Assembly: GCA_021790035.1 (NCBI GenBank)
Contig: JAJYIO010000114.1
Coordinates: 1-7,461, forward strand
Length of the DNA: 7,461 bases
Source: a bacterium
Lineage (GTDB): Bacteria; Cyanobacteriota; Sericytochromatia; S15B-MN24; VGJW01
Direction: 5' to 3'
A model generated the notes under the pieces. The model did no database searches. It was not told where the DNA came from and saw nothing but the letters and a program-made list of their open reading frames with translations. The translations under genes were made by a program, and so were the position numbers. Positions 1 to 5,388 of this stretch are shown here, in pieces. Every line of letters starts with the position of its first letter. The stretch's first letter is position 1.

Positions 1-76
1 CCCGGGCAGCGTAGATCGCCGCCGTCAGTCCGGCCGGTCCGCTGCCGATGACGATGACATCGCGAATCTCTGGCAT
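1..76 (-). CDS. trxB: Thioredoxin-reductase-like flavoprotein, N-terminal fragment (runs off the left edge)
   Basis: Only the first 25 codons are in the window. The reverse strand reads an ATG at 76-74 followed by MPEIRDVIVIGSGPAG and then LTAAIYAAR. This is a beta strand and the GxGxxG dinucleotide-binding loop that opens the FAD domain of thioredoxin reductases, and the LTAAIYAAR continuation is very typical of TrxB. Thioredoxin reductase moves electrons from NADPH through FAD to thioredoxin in the cytoplasm. A clear AGGGAG ribosome-binding site (84-89 on the plus strand, read in reverse) sits 7 bases before the ATG and supports this start. The gene follows the kinase-propeller gene in the same direction after a 121-bp gap. 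The CxxC redox centre and NADPH domain lie outside the window, so another member of the pyridine-nucleotide disulfide oxidoreductase family, such as a ferredoxin/flavodoxin-NADP reductase, cannot be ruled out. Confidence 0.75.
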   Translation of the reverse strand, partial: MPEIRDVIVIGSGPAGLTAAIYAAR

Positions 77-197
77 GGCAGGACTCCCTTTCTCGGACGA
101 AGCCACAGGCGCACTCGGGTCGAGCAGGCTCGAAGGCCGGCTGCAGAACCGATCAAAGGTCGCTCGATCCTGCGCTCATTCTAGCAGCAGTGCCGGT

Positions 198-2135
198 CTA
201 CTGGAGGGCGTAGACGTACCCATCCTCGCAGGAGACGAAGGCCAGGCCCCCCGAGACGATTGCCGACGAACGAATCGGCGCCGACGTCTGGTACCACCAG
301 GTCGTGGTGCCGTCCTGGGTATCCAGGGCGAAGAACCGGCCTGACCACGTGCCCACGTAAAGCCTGTCATCGACGACCGCTATCGCCGACAGGGGCGACG
401 GAGCTCCCGTCGCCTCGACGCTGAACTTCCAGAGCAGGTGCCCGTCGGCGGCATCCAGGCAATACAGGGCTCCATCGCGGCAGCCAAAGTAAACCCGGCC
501 ATCGACGATCGCCGGCGAGGCATCGATCGCCTCGGGGGCCTGGAATTCCCAGACCAGGCCGCCCGAGTAGGCATCCACTCCGTAGAAGCTGCCGCCCCGG
601 CACCCGACGTAGACCCGCCCCTCACCCACGACCGGTGACACCGTGATTGCGCCCTTGGCCTTGAGCTCCCACTGGGGCATTCCAGACGACCGATCGAAGG
701 CGAACAAGCTGCCGCCGTGGGTGCCCGCAAAGACGAGCGGTCCGCTCACCGCCGCGCTCGAGCGGATGCGATCGTTGAGGTTGGTGATGCATCGCCATCG
801 TTCGGTGCCGCCGGGATCGATCGCGTAGAAGTACCCGTCGTTGGCCCCGAAGTACACCACCCCGTCCGCGACGACCGGGCTGGATCCGAGGGGGGAACCC
901 GTCCGGAAGGTCCACTTGCGGGTTCCGTTGAAGGCGTCGAGGGCATACATGGCGCCGGCCTCGTCCCCGACGACGACCACGTTGTCCTCGACGGCGGGCG
1001 AGCACGCGATGGAGCCCTTGGCCGCGAACTTCCACATGAAACGCCCGGTGAAGGCATCGAGTGCCGTCACGAGGCGGTCCAGGCTGCCCAGATAGAGCAC
1101 GCCCTCCTTGACCGCCGGCGAACTCATGATCGGGCCCAGCTTGTACCGCCAGCACAGCTTGCCCTCGGGGGGCGGCCCGCCCGTCTGATGGTACGGAGCG
1201 CGCATCTGGGAGAACGGGGGTAGCTCGGGTCGGCCCGAAAACATCTGGCCCTGTCCCGATTCGCCCCGCCTCAGCTGGCCGCCCGGGCTCAGGACCTCGA
1301 GGGCCTCCTCGGCCGAACCGAAACGATCGCGCAGATCGGGCGCGATGAGGCGGTGAAGCACGGTGTTGAGGAGGGGCGAAAGACCCTGTTCATCCCACGT
1401 GAACGTGCCTTCGCAATCATCGTAGAATGCGCGTGGATGCCGCCCCTCGATGAGATACAGCGCCGTCACGCCCAGGGCGAACAGATCGCTCGCCGGGTAG
1501 ACTTCCCCCCGTCGCTGCTCGGGGGGAGCGTAGATCTCCTTTCCGACCGGCGCGGCCGCCGTCATTCCGTCCGGGTCCATGGCGCGAATGGCGCCGAAAT
1601 CGATGAGGCCGACACGCCCGGAGGACATCATGACGACATTCTCGGGCGAAAGATCGCCATGGACCAGCGGCGGATTCAGGCTATGAAGGTACGACAGCGC
1701 GTCGAGCAAGGCGACCATGAGCCGCCGCACCACGTCAGGCTTCAGACGCCCGTGGCGAGACACGGCCTCGAGCAAGGTCGGGCCCTGCATGTACTCGAGG
1801 ACCAGGTACTGATGGCCCAGCTCCTCGAAGAACGCGTAGCAGGTCGGGATGGCCGGATGCTTGAGCCCGATGAGGGTGCTGGCCTCGCGGTTGAACAGAT
1901 CGAGGGCCCCGGCGTCGGAATCCGCCGATGAAAGTTCCTTGATGACGATGGGCTTGCCCTGGAGCTGCTGGTCGAATCCCAGGTAAGCGCGTGCAAATCC
2001 CCCCTGGCCCAGCAACCGGTCCACAAGGAAGCGTCCCGCCAGGGCATAGCCCGGATGCACGCCGAGAAAGGACCCGCATTCGTAGCAAAATCGGTTGCCG
2101 TCGGGCAGTGGTGTCTGGCAGTTCGTGCAGTTCAA
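198..2135 (-). CDS. Soluble Ser/Thr protein kinase with N-terminal zinc ribbon and C-terminal eight-repeat PQQ-like beta-propeller
   Basis: The product has 645 residues. Residues 1-22 form a short zinc ribbon with Cys3, Cys6, Cys17 and Cys20. Residues about 34-283 are a Hanks-type kinase: glycine loop GQGGFA (43-48), ATP lysine Lys66, C-helix Glu84, catalytic loop HGDLSPEN (159-166) with Asp161, DFG at 179-181, an APPEQ-like activation segment end (203-207), helix F Asp217 and a C-lobe Arg271. A Gly/Pro/Gln-rich linker (about 284-326) has no membrane segment. Eight repeats of about 40 residues follow (329-645), each with a pattern like SSPxVxxGxVYxG...YALD and a Trp, which fits a complete eight-bladed PQQ-like propeller. 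Kinases with PQQ-like repeats are known (for example Streptomyces AfsK); there the propeller is thought to sense or scaffold rather than bind PQQ. The start is TTG, the first possible start in this frame (an in-frame TGA lies 59 bases upstream), and it lacks a clear Shine-Dalgarno. The catalytic-loop Arg and Lys of the usual HRDLKPEN are Gly and Ser here. The kinase assignment is very secure; ligand and substrates are unknown. Confidence 0.93.
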   Translation of the reverse strand: MNCTNCQTPLPDGNRFCYECGSFLGVHPGYALAGRFLVDRLLGQGGFARAYLGFDQQLQGKPIVIKELSSADSDAGALDLFNREASTLIGLKHPAIPTCYAFFEELGHQYLVLEYMQGPTLLEAVSRHGRLKPDVVRRLMVALLDALSYLHSLNPPLVHGDLSPENVVMMSSGRVGLIDFGAIRAMDPDGMTAAAPVGKEIYAPPEQRRGEVYPASDLFALGVTALYLIEGRHPRAFYDDCEGTFTWDEQGLSPLLNTVLHRLIAPDLRDRFGSAEEALEVLSPGGQLRRGESGQGQMFSGRPELPPFSQMRAPYHQTGGPPPEGKLCWRYKLGPIMSSPAVKEGVLYLGSLDRLVTALDAFTGRFMWKFAAKGSIACSPAVEDNVVVVGDEAGAMYALDAFNGTRKWTFRTGSPLGSSPVVADGVVYFGANDGYFYAIDPGGTERWRCITNLNDRIRSSAAVSGPLVFAGTHGGSLFAFDRSSGMPQWELKAKGAITVSPVVGEGRVYVGCRGGSFYGVDAYSGGLVWEFQAPEAIDASPAIVDGRVYFGCRDGALYCLDAADGHLLWKFSVEATGAPSPLSAIAVVDDRLYVGTWSGRFFALDTQDGTTTWWYQTSAPIRSSAIVSGGLAFVSCEDGYVYALQ

Positions 2136-2286
2136 GGCGCTTGTATTGTAACCAGCTGCAGGCCCAACTGGAGGTGAACCGGGCGGCTGCGGTCATGGCT
2201 CCCTTCTCAACCCGATCCCTGGGCGGCAGCGTTGACGCCTCGGAAATCGAGCACCCACGATCTCCGGCGCTTGAGTTCCCCAGGCT

Positions 2287-2312
2287 CGGCCAGCAGGCCG
2301 TTTTCGGTTTTT
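2287..2312 (+). terminator. Intrinsic-terminator-like hairpin pointing along the plus strand, with no plus-strand gene before it
   Basis: On the plus strand CGGCC (2287-2291) and GGCCG (2296-2300) form a perfect 5-bp stem with the loop AGCA, followed by TTTT, C, GG and TTTTT up to 2312. Read this way it looks like a weak rho-independent terminator. Both flanking genes lie on the minus strand, where the same hairpin is preceded by A runs and has no T tract after it, so it does not fit as the terminator of the unknown gene that ends at 2339. It could stop antisense transcription, or be chance. Confidence 0.35.
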
Positions 2313-2338
2313 CGAGGATCCGCCGAGAGTCCCGCCGA

Positions 2339-3049
2339 TCAGGCGAGGGTCACGTTGAAGCCGTCGTACTGCAGCGCGTGGCCATCGGCGGAGATCCCGA
2401 AGTCGAGCGTCTTGCCGCTGGATAGCGTGGCGACGAACTGGGTCGAGCCATCGGACTGGCGGGCACTGGTCATGTTCGACACCAGCGCAGGCGTCTGGCC
2501 ATTCTCCGAGTAGTACAGCTGGTTGTTCTGCCAGAAGAGGTTGAACTGCTTGAAGCCAGCGAAGTTCAGCATGATGGCGGACGACGTCCGCTGCGAGCTG
2601 ACCGGAACGAAACCCAGCGCCGAACCGTTGCCCGTGGGAAACATCGTGAAGGCCTGCAAGCGGGCGTCCGAGTTGACGGCAGGCCACTGCGCGGCTGACG
2701 TGACCGAGGCCGTGGTGATGGAAGCCGACGAGATCGACGCGGTGGATGTGCTCGAAGACATCCCGAAGAGGTTCTTGAAGAAACCGACGATCCCCTGCCA
2801 GATATTGGACAGCGCGGCCATGAACCCGTTGCTCGACGCGGCGGGCTGAGAGGTGACGACCGGCGCCAGGATCGGAGTCGGCGACTGCATGGTCAGGGTG
2901 TCCGAAGGCATGACCATCGCCGGAGCCGTCGCGCCGGCAGTCGAGCCGACGAAGGGAACCGATGGCTGCCCGTAGACCTGGTTCAGGCCCGTGGCCACCG
3001 CCCCGGCGATCTGGGACACCTGCTGAAGGACCGTGCCGAAGTTCGACAT
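2339..3049 (-). CDS. Hypothetical protein with Ser/Thr-rich linker and beta-rich C-terminal domain
   Basis: I do not recognise this family. With the ATG at 3049 the product is 236 residues; a GTG two codons upstream (3055) is an alternative. GGTAGGTG just ahead gives a usable but close ribosome-binding site for the ATG. Residues 1-28 look like an amphipathic helix starting MSNFGTVLQQVSQ, and there is no signal peptide. Residues 29-73 are rich in Pro, Ala, Thr and Val and probably disordered. Residues about 74-96 are a Trp/Phe-rich hydrophobic stretch (NIWQGIVGFFKNLFG) that could lie on a membrane or pack in a core. Residues 103-117 show a five-residue repeat, TASIS/SASIT/TASVT. Residues about 121-236 are Asn/Gln/Ser-rich with strand-like segments and end in DGFNVTLA, which suggests a small beta domain. 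It lies upstream of the kinase-propeller gene in the same direction, 203 bp away, so co-transcription is possible. Base usage resembles its neighbours. Confidence 0.8.
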   Translation of the reverse strand: MSNFGTVLQQVSQIAGAVATGLNQVYGQPSVPFVGSTAGATAPAMVMPSDTLTMQSPTPILAPVVTSQPAASSNGFMAALSNIWQGIVGFFKNLFGMSSSTSTASISSASITTASVTSAAQWPAVNSDARLQAFTMFPTGNGSALGFVPVSSQRTSSAIMLNFAGFKQFNLFWQNNQLYYSENGQTPALVSNMTSARQSDGSTQFVATLSSGKTLDFGISADGHALQYDGFNVTLA

Positions 3050-3286
3050 GTTCACCTACCGACCAAATTACCTACCCTTGCCTGGATGTCGGCCGGATTC
3101 AACTTCAACTGACGTTAAGCTCTCCTCAAGTCCTCCATGGCGTTCCCTTTACCATTTCAGGCAGGTTTCCGGCGGGAATGCATCGGCCATGCGACCCTGG
3201 CCGCACGGCCAAAACGGCGCGAACGTGAGCAGCCTCGGCAGCGGTGGACGAAGCCTGGGCCGGGATGACAGCCGAGAGGACCCGGT
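3050..3286 (-). other. 237-bp spacer with possible leader peptides before the unknown gene
   Basis: No full gene is seen here. Read in reverse, AAAGGGA (3150-3144) precedes ATG at 3138 by 5 bases and opens a seven-codon ORF, MEDLRRA, that ends with TAA at 3117-3115 and contains adjacent AGG AGA arginine codons. Further on in the same frame, a TTG-started ORF of 18 codons (MKLNPADIQARVGNLVGR) ends at a TGA two bases before the ATG of the unknown gene. Two copies of GGTAGGT lie 16 bp apart just before that ATG. I see no convincing promoter and no T-tailed terminator for nadE. These small ORFs may be chance. Confidence 0.25.
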
Positions 3287-4180
3287 TCAGGTGCCCCAGT
3301 CGCGGAGGTAATGGAAGTCCTTGTCCACGGTGCGGGTCGACGTCTTGGCGATGATCGGCGGCCGGCGCTTGAACTGGTTCGACCGCACGCGACGGCGGAC
3401 CGAAGCCACGAAGTCGGCCGAGACTCCCCCGGCGATCAGCTCGGAATCCATGTAACGACCGTCGATCATCTGCTCGAGAAGGCGATCGACCTGCTCGTAG
3501 GTGAAGCCGAGGTCGGCCTCGTCGGTCTGCCCCTCCCAGAGGTCCGCCGAGGGCGGTTTGAGCAGGATCGGCTCGGGCACGCCCATGGCGCCCGCCAGCT
3601 GCCGCACCTGGGTCTTGTACAGGTCCCCGATGGGATTGAGCGCACTGGCCAGGTCCCCGTGCTGCGTACCGTATCCCAGCAGCAGCTCGGTCTTGTTGCT
3701 GGTTCCGAGCACCAGGGCCTCGTGCAGCATCGAGCGGTCGTAGAGCACGATCATCCGGCACCGTGCCATGACGTTCCCCCGGCGGTGACGCGAGGCTTCG
3801 GGGACCAGATCCAGATAGCCGTCGGCCATGGCCGTGATCGGAACGACCTCGAGCGAGATGCCGAGATCCTCGGCGCAGAGCCGGGCATGTGCCAGGCTCT
3901 CGTCCGACGAGGTGCGGTAGGGCAACGCGATCGCCTTGACGTTCTCTGGACCCAGGGCCGCCACGGCGAGATATGCCGACAAGGCGGAATCGATGCCTCC
4001 AGACAGACCCACGACGACCCGCGAGAAGCCCACGCGCCGGACCTCGTTGGCGATGAAGGCAGACAGGAAGCTCCCGGTCAGCCGGGCGTCGATCCGCAAC
4101 GGGTCACGCGCGCTCGAAGGGGGCGGGTCGAGCTCGGGGACGGCCGGGAGCGGACCTGGTGCAGCATGCCGATCGTTCAC
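3287..4180 (-). CDS. nadE: Ammonia-dependent NAD+ synthetase
   Basis: NadE makes NAD+ from deamido-NAD (nicotinate adenine dinucleotide), ATP and ammonia, the last step of NAD synthesis, in the cytoplasm. The 297-residue product has the N-type ATP pyrophosphatase P-loop SGGIDS (60-65), the segment RRGNVMARCRM (133-143) that helps build the active site, LGTSNKTELLLGYGTQHGD (158-176), and the substrate-binding KPPSADLWEGQTDE (208-221). A C-terminal basic tail (262-297) holds the usual KR..P segment. The length matches the short form; there is no N-terminal nitrilase-like glutaminase domain, so it should use free ammonia, perhaps supplied by a separate protein. The start is GTG; a Pro-rich extension of about 27 residues precedes the conserved part, and no good Shine-Dalgarno is visible, so the true start could be slightly downstream (for example the TTG at residue 28). 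It lies 59 bp after xdhC in the same direction, consistent with a shared transcript. Confidence 0.95.
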   Translation of the reverse strand: MNDRHAAPGPLPAVPELDPPPSSARDPLRIDARLTGSFLSAFIANEVRRVGFSRVVVGLSGGIDSALSAYLAVAALGPENVKAIALPYRTSSDESLAHARLCAEDLGISLEVVPITAMADGYLDLVPEASRHRRGNVMARCRMIVLYDRSMLHEALVLGTSNKTELLLGYGTQHGDLASALNPIGDLYKTQVRQLAGAMGVPEPILLKPPSADLWEGQTDEADLGFTYEQVDRLLEQMIDGRYMDSELIAGGVSADFVASVRRRVRSNQFKRRPPIIAKTSTRTVDKDFHYLRDWGT

Positions 4181-4239
4181 GCCAGCCAGGATACCCCATC
4201 GCAGCCAGCCGGATCACGCGGGGCGATCGGCGGATCCGC

Positions 4240-5139
4240 TCAGGAACTCGACGCGACCTCGGGATCCGGGCCCGGCACCGAAGCCTCCTCGCCGCGTGCC
4301 CGCCCCCGTCCGGCCATCAGCTCCTGGCGGCGGTTCGCAACGTCGAGCGGCTTTCCGGTCCCGTCTAGGCGCCGGGCCTGGAGCTCGGCGATGATCGACA
4401 GCGCGACCGCCTCGGGCGACTTGCTCGGGCCGAGATCCAGACCCAGCGGGGCGTGGAATCGGGGCAGGATGCGGCCAAGATCCACGCCCTCGTCCTCGAG
4501 GGTCTTCAGGATGGTCAAGGCCTTGCGCTTGCTCGCGATCATCCCGATGAGGCGGCACGGGATGTCCTTACGAGCGGCGGCGCTCAGGCTCCGGGTGTCG
4601 TGGTCCGGGGTGCCGATCACCAGGTAGCTGTTGGCGATCCAGTCGATGCGCTCGAGGGCAGCTTCGGGATCGGCAACCGGAAGGATCTCGCAGCCGGGGA
4701 AATTGTCGCGGTTAGCCCACTCGGGGCGCTCGTCGACCACGATCCCCCGGTAACCCAGGGGGCGAGCCAGACGCCACAGGCTGATCGCCACGTGCCCCCC
4801 ACCGAGCATCACGAGCAAGGGCGCCGGGGCGAAGACCTCGATGAAGACCTGTGCCGTCCCGCCGCACAGCATCCCGATCCCGCCCGCCTGCTTCTCGGTG
4901 AGCGACCACGAGTACATCCGGCTGCGGCCCTCGGAGATCGCCGTCCCTGCCTCCTCGAGGGCCGCGTGCTCGAAGAGCCCGCCGCCGATCGTTCCCGCCA
5001 GCAACTTGCCGCCGGGTCCGACCAGCATCTTGGCCCCGGCCTCGTTGGGTATCGACCCGGTCACCGACACGATCGTGGCGGTCGCACACGCGCATCCCGA
5101 CAGCAACTGGGTTCGTAGAGCCTCGATCACCTCTACCAT
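4240..5139 (-). CDS. xdhC: XdhC/CoxI family molybdenum-hydroxylase maturation factor
   Basis: XdhC proteins bind molybdenum cofactor, assist its sulfuration and hand it to xanthine dehydrogenase-type enzymes; CoxI-type relatives serve CO dehydrogenase and similar hydroxylases. The 299-residue product shows both family domains. The N-terminal XdhC/CoxI domain has VTGSIPNEAGAKMLV (26-40), GTIGGGLFEHAALEEA (49-64) and the conserved Cys-Gly-Gly at 92-94. The C-terminal Rossmann domain starts LLVMLGGGHVA (108-118), continues with VVDERPEW (134-141), GTPDHDT (176-182) and IGMIASKRK (198-206), and closes with HAPLGLDLG (229-237) and a SPEAVALSI helix. The chosen ATG at 5139 begins directly before the conserved part; its Shine-Dalgarno is poor (only GGGG next to it). 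A GTG at 5172 is a less likely start. The last 20 or so residues are acidic/Pro/Ser-rich and look like an unconserved tail. No molybdenum hydroxylase gene lies within the window, so the client enzyme is unknown. The gene is divergent from glnA. Confidence 0.9.
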   Translation of the reverse strand: MVEVIEALRTQLLSGCACATATIVSVTGSIPNEAGAKMLVGPGGKLLAGTIGGGLFEHAALEEAGTAISEGRSRMYSWSLTEKQAGGIGMLCGGTAQVFIEVFAPAPLLVMLGGGHVAISLWRLARPLGYRGIVVDERPEWANRDNFPGCEILPVADPEAALERIDWIANSYLVIGTPDHDTRSLSAAARKDIPCRLIGMIASKRKALTILKTLEDEGVDLGRILPRFHAPLGLDLGPSKSPEAVALSIIAELQARRLDGTGKPLDVANRRQELMAGRGRARGEEASVPGPDPEVASSS

Positions 5140-5388
5140 CCCCGGATCATACCCTGCCCGTGGTAGGATCACGGCGGCAACGGCGCCTCTGACCCCGGTT
5201 TTCCTTTTGCGCGATATCGCTGCGAGGTGGTCGGGCCCAGCGGTCAAATGGGGGCCCGGTTGCCGTTCGGCGTCGGCCACGGCGGTGGGCGGAGCCGCCG
5301 CTTCCGAGAGCACGCGGAAAGCGACATTCCGGCGCAGAGGGATCCGTTCGAGCTGAAAATCGTCAATGCGAAAGGAGCTGGCGTTCCA
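5140..5388. other. Divergent spacer between xdhC and glnA with two inverted repeats
   Basis: This 249-bp region must hold the control signals of both genes. I find no clear sigma-70 or sigma-54 boxes. Two inverted repeats lie in the presumed glnA leader: CGGGCCC (5232-5238) with GGGCCCG (5252-5258), a 7-bp stem with a 13-base loop, and CGGCGG (5281-5286) with CCGCCG (5296-5301), a 6-bp stem with a 9-base loop. The frame upstream of glnA stays open back to an ATG at 5227, but the encoded Arg/Gly-rich residues are not glutamine-synthetase-like. The region does not resemble the cyanobacterial glnA RNA or other riboswitches I know. Confidence 0.4.
5371..5377 (+). promoter_or_regulatory. Ribosome-binding site that sets the glnA start
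   Basis: AAAGGAG lies 11 bases before the ATG at 5389. It favours this start over the ATG eight codons further in (5413), which has no comparable site, and over longer extensions to 5227. Confidence 0.7.

Noticed and set aside
120..133. TCGAG-CAGG-CTCGA inverted repeat between the kinase and trxB
   Set aside because: It has only five pairs and no T tract on either strand, so chance is likely.
329..2135. Propeller repeats as a DNA repeat array or CRISPR-like element
   Set aside because: The periodicity is at protein level (about 40 residues, diverged); the DNA copies are not identical and there are no spacers.
2145..2150. TACAAT as the -10 box of a leaderless kinase message
   Set aside because: No -35 match lies at the right distance, so it was not listed as a promoter; it is mentioned only as one option for the start conflict.
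1735..2196. 153-codon minus-strand frame starting at the good ribosome-binding site at 2196
   Set aside because: Most of it overlaps the kinase N-lobe in a wrong frame with an Arg/Pro-rich product. Only its start signal is kept, as a question about the kinase start.
3201..3218. TGGCC-GCAC-GGCCA hairpin downstream of nadE
   Set aside because: On the nadE strand the T run precedes the stem rather than follows it, so it is not a terminator for nadE.
3311..4627. Plus-strand open frame of 438 codons
   Set aside because: It is antisense to nadE and xdhC, both certain by motifs, and its product looks compositionally like a shadow frame.
5227..5388. 54-codon N-terminal extension of glnA
   Set aside because: The residues are not typical of glutamine synthetases and the AAAGGAG site supports the ATG at 5389.
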